A DNA stretch of 64,000 bases, from NCBI GenBank assembly GCA_024235315.1, contig JACKMP010000002.1, forward strand, positions 319,674 through 383,673, given 5' to 3'. Source of the DNA: Chromatiaceae bacterium. Lineage in GTDB: Bacteria; Pseudomonadota; Gammaproteobacteria; Chromatiales; Chromatiaceae. The notes under the pieces are model-generated. The model searched no databases. It was not told the origin of the DNA and saw only the letters and a list, made by a program, of their open reading frames with translations. Below, in pieces: positions 26,416-34,906 of the stretch (its first letter is position 1; every line of letters begins with the position of its first letter). The position numbers and the translations under genes are program-made.

Positions 26416-26790
26416 TCAGGCAGAGTCTCGAAAAAACACCCCCGCCGCATCTTGCAGCCGCTTGCGCAGATGGATCAGCTCCTCGCTGGGGATCTGCCGC
26501 ACGACCTCGTCAGTCTCACGATCGATCACCTTGATGACGGTGTCGCCACTGTCTTTGTCGACCGAGAACCTGAGTTCTCTATGCAATTCCCGAACCAAAT
26601 TGTTCAGGTCAGAGACCACATCCTCCAGCGGCTCTTTCTCCTGTGCCGCCTTTTTGGCCTCGCGGGCGCTTTCCGCGGCCTCATTCTGCTTCAAATCCGA
26701 TGCCACCCTTCCCGTCGCCGCAGCGGGACTGCTCTGCGCCGCGGGCGTAAGGATCGGCTTGATCATCCCTATATCGTTGTTCATCGCCAT
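26416..26790 (-). CDS. flaG: FlaG family flagellar protein
   Basis: 124 residues with a variable, Ala-rich N-terminal half and the conserved C-terminal FlaG block (LHRELRFSVDKDSGDTVIKV ... VVRQIPSEELIHLRKRLQDA). FlaG affects filament length in polar flagellates (Vibrio, Pseudomonas). The start may be the ATG at 26790 or at 26784. It lies between flagellin 1 and fliD. Confidence 0.9.
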   Translation of the reverse strand: MAMNNDIGMIKPILTPAAQSSPAAATGRVASDLKQNEAAESAREAKKAAQEKEPLEDVVSDLNNLVRELHRELRFSVDKDSGDTVIKVIDRETDEVVRQIPSEELIHLRKRLQDAAGVFFRDSA

Positions 26791-26977
26791 GTCCCCATTG
26801 TCAGCCGGTCAACCAGCCGCACCGAGTGCTCGACCCGGCCAGTCCCCCGGACCCGCGGAGCAGAGGCCCCGCGGTCCGACTCTCACGTAGCTTCGGGATG
26901 GGCTCGCGCCACACCCATCGCTACTTGACGTTTATCGTCCAACTGACGCCTTCCTCGAATCGAAAGGTTCGCCAGAT

Positions 26978-27820
26978 TTACCGCAGCAGTGACAACACGT
27001 TCTGCGGCAACTGGTTGGCCTGGGCCAACATCGCGGTACCTGCCTGCTGCAGGATCTGCGAGCGTGTCAGGTTGGCCGTCTCGGCAGCGAAATCGGCGTC
27101 CATGACGCGACTGCGGGCCGCGCTCTGGTTCTCGATCACGTTGGCGTTGTTGCGCACGGTCGCCTCGAGGCGGTTCTGCTTGGCGCCAAAGTCGGCACGC
27201 TTGGCAGAGATGTTGTTGATCGCGGTATCCAGCAGCGCGACCAGCGACCCTGCCTGGCCACCGGAACCGATCGACAGGTTGCCCAGCACCGAATTCAGAC
27301 CACCCGAGGCCAGGGTCTTGGTCTGCAGGGCCTCGGTGGAGATCTTGATCTGGTAGCTGCCGCCAGCCTTGAAGCCGACCTGCATGGTCAGCGAGGCATT
27401 GGTTGCCAGCAGGTTGGTGCCGTTGAATTCGGTCGAATCGAAGATGCGGTCGATCTCGGCCTTGAGCTCGTTGTACTCGTCCGACAGAGAGTTCTTGTCC
27501 GAGTTGCTCACAGTGCCGTTCATCGACTGCACCGTCAGCTCACGCATACGCTGCAGCATGTTGGCGACTTCGTCGAGCGCGCCTTCCGCGGTCTGCAGCA
27601 GCGAGATGCCGTCGTTGGCGTTGCGGTTGGCCTGTTCGAGGCCACGGATCTGCGAGGTGAAACGCTGCGCGATCGCCAGACCGGCCGCATCGTCCTTGGC
27701 GCGGTTGATACGCAGACCGGACGACAGACGCTCCAGCGAGGTCGCCATGCTCGACTGCGAGTTCATCAGAACGCGCTGCGAGTTCAGCGACATTACGTTG
27801 GTGTTGATTACCTGTGCCAT
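26978..27820 (-). CDS. fliC: Flagellin (copy 1)
   Basis: 280 residues: D0/D1 N-terminus MAQVINTNVMSLNSQR and C-terminus NQLPQNVLSLLR with only a short variable middle (~165-205), so no outer D2/D3 domains. The filament protein is exported by the flagellar type III system. The first ~90 and the last ~85 residues are nearly identical to those of flagellin 2, 105 bases upstream. FliS would bind its C-terminus, and Maf would glycosylate its surface Ser/Thr. Confidence 0.95.
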   Translation of the reverse strand: MAQVINTNVMSLNSQRVLMNSQSSMATSLERLSSGLRINRAKDDAAGLAIAQRFTSQIRGLEQANRNANDGISLLQTAEGALDEVANMLQRMRELTVQSMNGTVSNSDKNSLSDEYNELKAEIDRIFDSTEFNGTNLLATNASLTMQVGFKAGGSYQIKISTEALQTKTLASGGLNSVLGNLSIGSGGQAGSLVALLDTAINNISAKRADFGAKQNRLEATVRNNANVIENQSAARSRVMDADFAAETANLTRSQILQQAGTAMLAQANQLPQNVLSLLR

Positions 27821-27873
27821 TTCTTTCTCCTATGACCGGTCGGCTGCACCAGCCGACCGGGGAGTTATCTTCT

Positions 27874-27904
27874 GGCGGATATACGATCAGTCGTATCTAC
27901 CGCC
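27874..27904. promoter_or_regulatory. Flagellin-leader palindrome, copy 1
   Basis: Arms GGCGGATATACGA and TCGTATCTACCGCC around TCAG, 54 bases before the flagellin 1 start. The same palindrome with a different loop lies before flagellin 2, and a degraded copy lies at 29128. It may be an operator or an mRNA hairpin. Confidence 0.6.
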
Positions 27905-27925
27905 TCCGGGGATCTCGATCGAGCG

Positions 27926-28777
27926 TTAACGCAGCAGCGACAGCACGTTCTGCGGCAACTGGTTGGCCTGGGCCAACATCGCGGTGCCTGCCTGCTGCAG
28001 GATCTGCGAGCGAGTCAGGTTGGCCGTTTCGGCTGCGAAATCGGCGTCCATGACGCGGCTGCGGGCTGCGCTCTGGTTCTCGATCACGTTGGCGTTGTTA
28101 CGCACGGTCGCCTCGAGACGGTTCTGCTTGGCACCGAAGTCGGCACGCTTGGCAGAGATGTTGTTGATCGCGGCGTCCAGCTTGCTGATCATCGCCGAGG
28201 CCTTGGTGACCGTGGAGATCGCGTTGGCGGCGACGGTGTTGATCACGAACGACACACCACCACCGGCGTAGGTACGGCTGGCCATGTTGAACGTCGAGAT
28301 CTTGATCTGGTAACTGCCACCGGCCTTGAAGCCGACCTGCATGGTCAGCGAGTTGGTCGTCCCCAGCAGGTTGGTGCCGTTAAACTCGGTGGAGTCGAAA
28401 ATGCGATCGATCTCTGCCTTCAGCTCGCTGTATTCGTCGTTCAGCGAGTTGCGGTCGGAGGCGCTCACGGTGCCGTTCATCGCCTGCACACCCAGCTCAC
28501 GCATGCGCTGCAGCATGTTGGCGACTTCGTCGAGCGCGCCTTCTGCCGTCTGCAGCAACGAGATGCCGTCGTTGGCATTGCGGTTGGCCTGTTCGAGGCC
28601 ACGGATCTGCGAGGTGAAGCGCTGCGAGATTGCCAGACCGGCCGCATCGTCCTTGGCGCGGTTGATGCGCAGACCGGACGACAGACGCTCCAGCGAGGTC
28701 GCCATGCTCGACTGCGAGTTCATCAGAACGCGCTGCGAGTTCAGCGACATGACGTTGGTGTTGATTACTTGTGCCAT
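27926..28777 (-). CDS. fliC: Flagellin (copy 2)
   Basis: 283 residues with the same D0/D1 ends as copy 1 and its own middle (~165-210, including TYAGGGVSFVINTVAANA). The sequence lacks D2/D3. It is preceded by a ribosome site (AAGGGAGAT) and a palindrome. A sigma-28-type promoter about 390 bases upstream would give a long leader. Copy 1 may be read from the same transcript. Confidence 0.95.
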   Translation of the reverse strand: MAQVINTNVMSLNSQRVLMNSQSSMATSLERLSSGLRINRAKDDAAGLAISQRFTSQIRGLEQANRNANDGISLLQTAEGALDEVANMLQRMRELGVQAMNGTVSASDRNSLNDEYSELKAEIDRIFDSTEFNGTNLLGTTNSLTMQVGFKAGGSYQIKISTFNMASRTYAGGGVSFVINTVAANAISTVTKASAMISKLDAAINNISAKRADFGAKQNRLEATVRNNANVIENQSAARSRVMDADFAAETANLTRSQILQQAGTAMLAQANQLPQNVLSLLR

Positions 28778-28832
28778 TTTCTATCTCCCTTTAATCGATC
28801 AACAGCACACGCCGATCGAGGAGTTAGTCTTT

Positions 28833-28863
28833 GGCGGATATACGATTGTTCGTATCTACCGCC
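28833..28863. promoter_or_regulatory. Flagellin-leader palindrome, copy 2
   Basis: Arms GGCGGATATACGA and TCGTATCTACCGCC around TTGT, 56 bases before the flagellin 2 start. Arms are identical to copy 1, and both copies keep nearly the same distance to the start codon. Confidence 0.6.
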
Positions 28864-29127
28864 TCCCGTTGGCCTGACGTTGCAGGCCTGGATTGCCGGT
28901 CAAACCGACGCTCCGAATCCGTAAAGGCGGTGGACGACTATAGATAGATGGGTGACTGCCGCTAGGGCTGCTCGACATGGCACGAAGGCCAGGGTGTACG
29001 CACCTTGGGTGCGCTCCCGAAGTTGCCGCCGGGGCGGCGCGACAGGCGGACCTGTGGCAGGTGCCTGCTGTCTACTTCCTGCAACCGAACGGCGCTTGAA
29101 GCTGCCTGAACGATCGCCTGATGCCGA

Positions 29128-29163
29128 GCGGATATGCTGACCCAAATATCTGCATTTACCGCC
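29128..29163. promoter_or_regulatory. Flagellin-leader palindrome, degraded copy 3
   Basis: GCGGATATGC and GCATTTACCGCC flank a 13-base centre. The outer parts match copies 1 and 2, while the inner parts have diverged. It lies just downstream of the sigma-28 match on the minus strand. Confidence 0.4.
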
Positions 29164-29173
29164 TTCGCGAAAT

Positions 29174-29200
29174 TGAGCGGCCGTCCATCAGCTTTCTTTA
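29174..29200 (-). promoter_or_regulatory. Sigma-28 (FliA) promoter match upstream of flagellin 2
   Basis: On the minus strand TAAA, exactly 15 bases, then GCCGCTCA (consensus TAAA-N15-GCCGATAA). The predicted start near 29166 lies about 390 bases from the flagellin 2 ATG, which is unusually far. Confidence 0.45.
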
Positions 29201-29284
29201 ATACCTAAAATCTCCAATTTCGATTTATTTTCGGACCGCCGCCGGTTGCGCAACTCAGCGGCCACCTCGCATGCCGGCAACATC

Positions 29285-29300
29285 TGGCATCGATTCTGCA
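29285..29300 (+). promoter_or_regulatory. Sigma-54 promoter of fliW
   Basis: TGGCATCGATTCTGCA, with GG and GC twelve bases apart as in TGGCACG-N4-TTGCW. Predicted start near 29311, about 107 bases before fliW. Confidence 0.6.
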
Positions 29301-29417
29301 TACCCCTCTTGCAGCGGTGATGAGGTGTCAATTTTCCGTTAACAGGCCAGAAACCCGGTCAAGTGCCTGACGAAAGACGCGATTCACCTTTTTTGCGAAT
29401 TCGAAAGGAGCATTGCG

Positions 29418-29879
29418 ATGTCATCTGCCCAACCCCTTGTCGACAACGGAGCCCACGCCATGGAGATCAAGACCCGCTTTGGCGCCCAACAGATCGATCC
29501 CGCCTCGGTCATTCATTTTCCAGACGGCCTGGCCGGATTCGAGCAGCTGCATGAGTTCAAGCTGTTCCACGAGGAAGGCAAACCGACCGTGTTCTACCTG
29601 CAGTCGCTCCAGGACCCCGAGGTCCAGTTCCCGGTGGTCAATCCCGACAACTACCAGGTGAGCTACGAATGCGTGCTCAGCGACCAGGAGGCCTCCACGC
29701 TGCAGCTGGAAGACCCCAGTGACATCGCCGTGCTGGTCACCCTGGCCCAGGCCGGCGAGCACGATCGTGGCATTCACGCCAATTTCATGGGCCCGATCAT
29801 GCTCAATACGCGCAAGCGCATCGGCCTGCAGAAACAACTCAACCAGGTGAGCGGCAGCGTGGTGATCCGCGCCGAGTAG
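29418..29879 (+). CDS. fliW: Flagellar assembly factor FliW
   Basis: 153 residues. The FliW core begins MEIKTRFGAQQIDPASVIHF at residue 15 and includes FPDGLAGFEQLHEF and MLNTRKRIGLQ. The ATG at 29418 has a strong AAAGGAG site; the ATG at 29460 is where many FliW proteins begin. In other bacteria FliW binds flagellin and sequesters CsrA, linking flagellin level to translation. It stands between flagellins 2 and 3, reading toward flagellin 3. Confidence 0.92.
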   Translation: MSSAQPLVDNGAHAMEIKTRFGAQQIDPASVIHFPDGLAGFEQLHEFKLFHEEGKPTVFYLQSLQDPEVQFPVVNPDNYQVSYECVLSDQEASTLQLEDPSDIAVLVTLAQAGEHDRGIHANFMGPIMLNTRKRIGLQKQLNQVSGSVVIRAE

Positions 29880-29984
29880 ATCTCAGCGATGGGCAAGGGC
29901 CTGCCGCCCCCCTGCCCGGCAAAGCGGCAAGTGCTTGCCACTCCGCCTGAAACAGCCAGTTCCTCCGCAAAGCGATAAGCCTTT

Positions 29985-30018
29985 ACCCCTTTCGATTTTT
30001 GATTGAAAGGGGTTTTTT
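29985..30018 (+). terminator. Rho-independent terminator after fliW
   Basis: Arms ACCCCTTTC and GAAAGGGGT around an 11-base loop, followed by TTTTT. It lies about 105 bases after the fliW stop and separates it from the sigma-54 promoter of flagellin 3. Confidence 0.75.
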
Positions 30019-30076
30019 CTTGCCTGATCACTATTTTTTTGCTGCTTTTCGTCGACATTAGCGGGCCAAACAATAT

Positions 30077-30092
30077 TGGCACCATGTTTGCA
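30077..30092 (+). promoter_or_regulatory. Sigma-54 promoter of flagellin 3
   Basis: TGGCACCATGTTTGCA, one base from the -24 consensus TGGCACG and a perfect -12 TTGCA, with correct 12-base GG-GC spacing. Predicted start near 30103, leader about 72 bases. Confidence 0.75.
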
Positions 30093-30174
30093 TTGATTGA
30101 GGCGTGACGCATTCGCCCGGCGCTCAGTGCCCGACGCGAACTGTTTGAAACCGGAAAAACATGAGGCCCCGAAA

Positions 30175-31026
30175 ATGGCACAAGTGATCAATACGAACAT
30201 GATGTCCCTGAACAGTCAGCGGGCACTCACGAATTCACAGAACAGCATGACGACGTCGCTCGAGCGTCTATCGTCCGGCCTGCGCATCAACCGCGCCAAG
30301 GACGATGCCGCCGGCCTGGCGATATCCGAACGACTGACCGCACAGATCCGCGGTCTCGAACAGGCCAACCGCAACGGCTTGGACGGCATCTCGCTGATGC
30401 AGACCGCGGAAGGCGCACTCGACGAAGTCGGCAACATGCTTCAACGCATGCGCGAACTGGCCGTGCAGTCAGCCAACGGCACCGTCAGCGCCGCCGACAA
30501 GCGCTCGCTGAACGACGAGTTCCTCGAACTGCGCGACGAGATCGACCGGGTATTCAACTCGGCCGAATTCAACGGCGTGAACCTGCTCGGTACAACCGCA
30601 TCCCTGACGCTGCAGATCGGCTTCAAGGCGGGCAACAGCTATATGTTGGTGGTATCGACCATCGACATGGAAAACCGTGGCTTTGCCAGCGGCGGGCTGT
30701 CGTTCATCGTCGGCGCCACCGCATCGCGCCAGATCTCCGCCGCCAGCAAGGCGTTGTTCATGTTGAGCAAGCTGGACGCAGCGATCGACACCATCACGCA
30801 GAAGCGTGCCGACTTCGGTGCCAAGCAGAACCGCATCGAGGCCACGCTGCGCAACAACGCCAACGTGATCGAGAACCAGTCGGCCGCACGCAGCCGTATC
30901 CGCGACGCCGACTTCGCCGCCGAGACGGCAAACCTGACGCGCACGCAGATCCTGCAGCAGGCAGGGACCGCGATGCTGGCCCAGGCCAACCAGTTGCCGC
31001 AGAACGTGCTGCAGCTTCTCGGCTAG
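30175..31026 (+). CDS. fliC: Flagellin (copy 3, opposite strand)
   Basis: 283 residues from the ATG at 30175 (MAQVINTNMMSLNSQRA); upstream in-frame codons are ignored because the flagellin start is invariant. The D0/D1 ends are conserved but clearly more diverged from copies 1 and 2 than those are from each other (for example NVLQLLG at the end). The middle reads VSTIDMENRGFASGGLSFIV. It has its own sigma-54 promoter, unlike copy 2, so it may be made earlier or under other conditions. Maf follows 39 bases later. Confidence 0.95.
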   Translation: MAQVINTNMMSLNSQRALTNSQNSMTTSLERLSSGLRINRAKDDAAGLAISERLTAQIRGLEQANRNGLDGISLMQTAEGALDEVGNMLQRMRELAVQSANGTVSAADKRSLNDEFLELRDEIDRVFNSAEFNGVNLLGTTASLTLQIGFKAGNSYMLVVSTIDMENRGFASGGLSFIVGATASRQISAASKALFMLSKLDAAIDTITQKRADFGAKQNRIEATLRNNANVIENQSAARSRIRDADFAAETANLTRTQILQQAGTAMLAQANQLPQNVLQLLG

Positions 31027-31065
31027 ACTTGAAGCGGTTTTCAAACAGTCACGGCGGCACATTCG

Positions 31066-33627
31066 ATGGCCGACCATGTCCTGTATCAGGGGCATGGCCG
31101 GCGTATTGAAGCCCGCCCAGGCACCATGGATAAGCTGCAGTATTACGTAAACAGTTTCGGCGATCGGTACCTGTACGACGTCAACCGCAGTCTGTTCAAC
31201 CAGGTCGGTGCGGACAACATCTTCAGACGCCGGTTCGGCGACCGGTTGTTCGACAAGGACAGCCTGACAGTCGTCATCGGCACGGATTCCGGCCTGCTGC
31301 CTCGCTATATCCAGCAACAGGGCGTGCCCGACGGTTCACGCTACCTGTTTATCGAGCTGGACCAGCTGCTGCCAACGATCGACGACGCTGTCACCGGGTT
31401 GGATGAACATATCCACCTGGTCGGCCAAAGCGGCCTGATCGACGCGCTCAAACCGGTCAACTTCGCCGACTACGCCAATATCGGCGCAGTGCGGCTGATC
31501 GAATCGCTCGGGGCGACCGACGCCTTCATCGGTGACTACCGCGATCTCGTTGCAGATATCCGGCGTCAACTCGACGGCGTGTTGTGGGCGCACGGGGTGC
31601 AACTGAGCAACCCGTCTTTCGTGCGCCGCCAGCTCGAGGACCTGATCGAGCACCATGTGCCGGCACAGGTACTGCGCAACACGTTCAGCGGCAAGACGGC
31701 CGCGCTGCTCGGCGGAGGACCCTCGCTGGACGACATGATTCCGTGGATCCGCGAGCACCAGCAAGCACTCGTGATCATTGCGGTGTCGCGTATCTGCCGC
31801 CGCCTGCGCGACGCAGGCATAACGCCGCACATCGTGGTGTCGATCGACCCGACGGAATTCAGCTTCGACATCAGCAAGGAATTCCTCGACCTCGACCCCA
31901 AGGTCGTCCTCGCGCACGCCAACCACGTCGCCTTTCCGCTGCTTGCGCAATGGCACGGCCGCAGCGTTTTCCTGGACCGCCGTTACCCCTGGGTAAGCAA
32001 AGAGGAGGCCGACAACATCAGCGCTGCAGGGCCGACAGTGACCAACACCGGCTTTGCACTGGCGATGGCAATGGGCTTTGGCACCATCGTGTTTGCCGGG
32101 ATCGACCTTTGTCACAGCGTCGAGGGCTATACCCACGCCAGGGGAAGCAATGAGTTCGATGCCGGCCCGAAACTCGGTGTCGCCAGCATGCGCGTGACGA
32201 CCAACAGCGGACGCATGGCGGAGACCACCGCGGACTTCTACAACGCCATCTCGTCCTTCAGTGCCCAGGCCAGGAGCGCGGGACAGCTCGGCGTGCGCGT
32301 CATCAATCCGTCGGCAGGCGCCGCCGTGATGGATGCAGTCGAGCATATCCCGCTCGAACAACTGCAATTTGCTGCCTGCGAGAAAGACCCCTTCGAGCTG
32401 TTGCACGCGTGTATCGACGGCGATTCGCCGGCGCAGCGCCTTCGCAACTATGCAGCAATGCAGCGCGAGCTGGCCCGGGCGCACGGCCGCCTGCGCAAGA
32501 TCATCAGCCTCGCGGAGGAGGCGTTGCGCTGCAACGACGGCCTGTTCGGCCGTGCCGGCAAGGCCGCCGATTTCCGCCACAAGGGACGCATGGACAAGAT
32601 CGAACGCCAGCTCGACAACAAGCTCAACGACCTCTCTTCGATCGTCCGCATGTTCAGCGCCCAGGCGTTCCTGCACATGCCACCATCAGACAGGGAGTGG
32701 ACCGACGACGAAATCGAACAGGCAGGCAAGACCTATTACAGCGCCTACCGAAACAACGCCCAGCAGATCCTCGAACTGGTGGAACAGGCCCAGCACCGGG
32801 TAGGCAGCGCCATCGCCGAGGACAGTGAGAAACCGGATTTCGACCGCCTGTTTGCGCAGTGGGAGTCGGATCACATCCCCGGCCGTGCCCGCGTGTGGCG
32901 GCACAGACACCCGCAGGCCGCGGCACAACTGCCGCCAGCGCTCGCGCGGCGATTCGATGCCCTGGACGAGGACTTTCGCGCGATCATGCAGACGCGCGAG
33001 ACGTCGCACGCCAAGAAGGTCCGTGCAGAGACGGCGCTGGGCCCGGTACGCGGCAAACTCCAGGTACTGTTCAAAGAGCGCAACGTCGAAGAACTCAGCA
33101 ACGCTGCTGAGCAGCTCTCTCGCCAGGAGGGCGCCGAAGCCAGTCAATTGCGCATGCTCGCCACCGGTTATCTCGCCGAGCTGGCTGGCGACGCAGAGGC
33201 GGCTTTCGATCACTATGGCGCACTGATCGAGCTGGTCCGCGAAGACCTCGACACCGGGGCGACCGATGAGCCGAATCCGCGTCTCGAGGACGCATTGCGG
33301 CGCATGGCGGTGATCGCGATGTCGCAACAACAGCACGAACAGGCATTGTTGATCCTCGAGACCCTGGCCGGATTCTCCCCGGCCTATTCGCAGCAGTATG
33401 CCGAGTTGCTGCGCCTGTCCGGCGACACCCAGGCGGCAGCCGATGTCTACACCAACTACCTCACCAAGGCGCCCGGCGACCTGGCCGCGATGTTGCGTCT
33501 CGGCAGGCTGTATCAGACCATGGGCGTCGACGACGCGGCCAGGACCGCGTTCAGCTACGTGCTGGAAAAAGATCCCGACAACAAGGCGGCCATGGCGCTG
33601 CTGCAACAAAGCGAGACAGCGGCCTGA
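31066..33627 (+). CDS. Motility-associated factor (Maf) glycosyltransferase, DUF115 type
   Basis: 853 residues. A central MAF_flag10/DUF115 domain (~160-400) includes KTAALLGGGPSLDDMIPWI, HIVVSIDPTEFSFDIS, and TNTGFALAMAMGFGTIVFAG. A helical region follows, and the C-terminal ~200 residues form TPR-like helical repeats. Maf enzymes transfer nonulosonic acids (pseudaminic or legionaminic) from CMP-sugars to Ser/Thr of flagellin in the cytosol. The gene sits directly after flagellin 3 and before legB, which fits this role. Confidence 0.9.
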   Translation: MADHVLYQGHGRRIEARPGTMDKLQYYVNSFGDRYLYDVNRSLFNQVGADNIFRRRFGDRLFDKDSLTVVIGTDSGLLPRYIQQQGVPDGSRYLFIELDQLLPTIDDAVTGLDEHIHLVGQSGLIDALKPVNFADYANIGAVRLIESLGATDAFIGDYRDLVADIRRQLDGVLWAHGVQLSNPSFVRRQLEDLIEHHVPAQVLRNTFSGKTAALLGGGPSLDDMIPWIREHQQALVIIAVSRICRRLRDAGITPHIVVSIDPTEFSFDISKEFLDLDPKVVLAHANHVAFPLLAQWHGRSVFLDRRYPWVSKEEADNISAAGPTVTNTGFALAMAMGFGTIVFAGIDLCHSVEGYTHARGSNEFDAGPKLGVASMRVTTNSGRMAETTADFYNAISSFSAQARSAGQLGVRVINPSAGAAVMDAVEHIPLEQLQFAACEKDPFELLHACIDGDSPAQRLRNYAAMQRELARAHGRLRKIISLAEEALRCNDGLFGRAGKAADFRHKGRMDKIERQLDNKLNDLSSIVRMFSAQAFLHMPPSDREWTDDEIEQAGKTYYSAYRNNAQQILELVEQAQHRVGSAIAEDSEKPDFDRLFAQWESDHIPGRARVWRHRHPQAAAQLPPALARRFDALDEDFRAIMQTRETSHAKKVRAETALGPVRGKLQVLFKERNVEELSNAAEQLSRQEGAEASQLRMLATGYLAELAGDAEAAFDHYGALIELVREDLDTGATDEPNPRLEDALRRMAVIAMSQQQHEQALLILETLAGFSPAYSQQYAELLRLSGDTQAAADVYTNYLTKAPGDLAAMLRLGRLYQTMGVDDAARTAFSYVLEKDPDNKAAMALLQQSETAA

Positions 33628-33629
33628 GC

Positions 33630-34628
33630 ATGCACAAAGTACTGGTCACCGGCGCCGACGGCTTTATCGGCTCGCACCTTTGCGAGGCCCTGGTCACCGC
33701 CGGCTACGCGGTGCGGGCCTTCGTCTACTACAACAGTTTCGGCCATTGGGGCTGGCTCGATTCCGCGCCTGCGGACGTCCAGGACGCACTCGAGATATTT
33801 GCCGGCGACATCCGTGATCCACATGGTGTGCGCACCGCGATGCAGGGCTGCGACACTGTTCTGCATCTCGCCGCGCTGATCGGCATCCCGTATTCCTATC
33901 ACTCACCCGACGCCTACGTGGACACCAACATCCGTGGCACCCTGAACGTGGTCCAGGCCGCGCGCGACCTCGGCGTCGACAGGGTGGTCCACACCTCGAC
34001 CAGCGAGGTCTACGGGACTGCGCGCTTCGTTCCCATCACTGAGGAACACCCGTTGCAGGGGCAGTCACCCTACTCCGCCACCAAGATCGGCGCCGATCAG
34101 ATCGCCTTGTCATTCCAGCGCTCGTTCGGCACACCGGTAACGGTGATCCGCCCCTTCAACACCTTCGGCCCACGCCAGTCGGCGCGTGCCGTCATCCCGA
34201 CGATCATCACCCAGATCGCTGCCGGCCAGCGCGAGATCAGGCTGGGCTCACTGCATCCGACGCGCGACTTCAGTTACGTCGCCGATACGGTGCGAGGATT
34301 CATCAGCGCGGCAGAAACCGATGCCGCAGTCGGCGAGGTCGTCAACATCGGCAGCAACTTCGAGATCAGCATCGGTGACACCGCACAACTGATCGCCGAG
34401 CGGATGGGTGTCGACATCACCATCGTCAGCGACGACCAGCGCCTTCGACCGCCGGACAGCGAGGTCGAACGCCTGTGGGCCGACAACAGCCGGGCCCGTG
34501 ACCTCCTCGGTTGGCAGCCCGGGTACGGCGGTCGGGACGGCTTCGCCCGCGCCCTCGGGGAGACCATCGACTGGTTCGTGCAGCCCGGAAATCTTCGCCA
34601 ATACAAGCACCATCGTTACAACATCTGA
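33630..34628 (+). CDS. legB: NAD-dependent nucleotide-sugar 4,6-dehydratase, LegB type
   Basis: 332 residues, extended SDR fold. NAD motif TGADGFIGSHL (~7-17), the LegB-like YYNSFGHWGWLD (~31-42), catalytic TSTSEVYG and YSATK (~148-152). LegB converts UDP- or GDP-GlcNAc to the 4-keto-6-deoxy sugar, the first committed step to legionaminic acid. It starts 2 bases after maf. In known clusters the next gene is the aminotransferase legC; here a fimV-like gene follows instead. Confidence 0.88.
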   Translation: MHKVLVTGADGFIGSHLCEALVTAGYAVRAFVYYNSFGHWGWLDSAPADVQDALEIFAGDIRDPHGVRTAMQGCDTVLHLAALIGIPYSYHSPDAYVDTNIRGTLNVVQAARDLGVDRVVHTSTSEVYGTARFVPITEEHPLQGQSPYSATKIGADQIALSFQRSFGTPVTVIRPFNTFGPRQSARAVIPTIITQIAAGQREIRLGSLHPTRDFSYVADTVRGFISAAETDAAVGEVVNIGSNFEISIGDTAQLIAERMGVDITIVSDDQRLRPPDSEVERLWADNSRARDLLGWQPGYGGRDGFARALGETIDWFVQPGNLRQYKHHRYNI

Positions 34629-34704
34629 AAGGCTGGTGACGCACCTGGGGCATTCAGCGAGGTTACGGCGGGACAACAGCTCGAAAACCGCGCGCCATCG
34701 GAAC

Positions 34705-34732
34705 CTTACACAGCGCCCCGCCATGCTAGACT
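34705..34732 (+). promoter_or_regulatory. Candidate extended -10 sigma-70 promoter before fimV-like gene
   Basis: CTTACA, 16 bases, TAGACT, with TGC just before the -10. It lies in the 278-base gap between legB and the fimV-like gene and suggests that the latter has its own promoter. Confidence 0.4.
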
Positions 34733-34906
34733 CCGCGAATTGCAATCGCCCGATCGAAGGCCGATGCAGCAGCGGCCCTGCCGCCCCGTTAGTCAGCACG
34801 TACCAGCAACGCCAACTGGCAGCGGGGACAATTCAGGAATTAGCCGATTCGGCCGATAGCCCGCTGCAGTGATTGTTCCAATGGAAATAACAACTACTGG
34901 ATCGTT

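Larger units (their letters stand above)
28778..29417. other. 640-base intergenic region between flagellin 2 and fliW
   Basis: It holds two flagellin-type palindromes, a minus-strand sigma-28 match and a plus-strand sigma-54 match, all listed separately. From 28977 to 29099 a 40-codon open frame contains CTHLGCAP, which resembles one Rieske iron-sulfur motif, but the second motif is absent. Both strands have short open frames that do not look coding. No transfer RNA or mobile element is seen. Confidence 0.7.

Noticed and set aside
26846..26883. GC-rich dyad between flagellin 1 and flaG as a terminator
   Set aside because: The stem CGGACC-type arms carry a mismatch and no T-run follows on either strand; termination cannot be supported.
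28966..28981. Sigma-54-like TGGCACG at 28978
   Set aside because: The -24 element is followed by no GC at the required spacing (AAGGCCAGG), so it is not a complete promoter.
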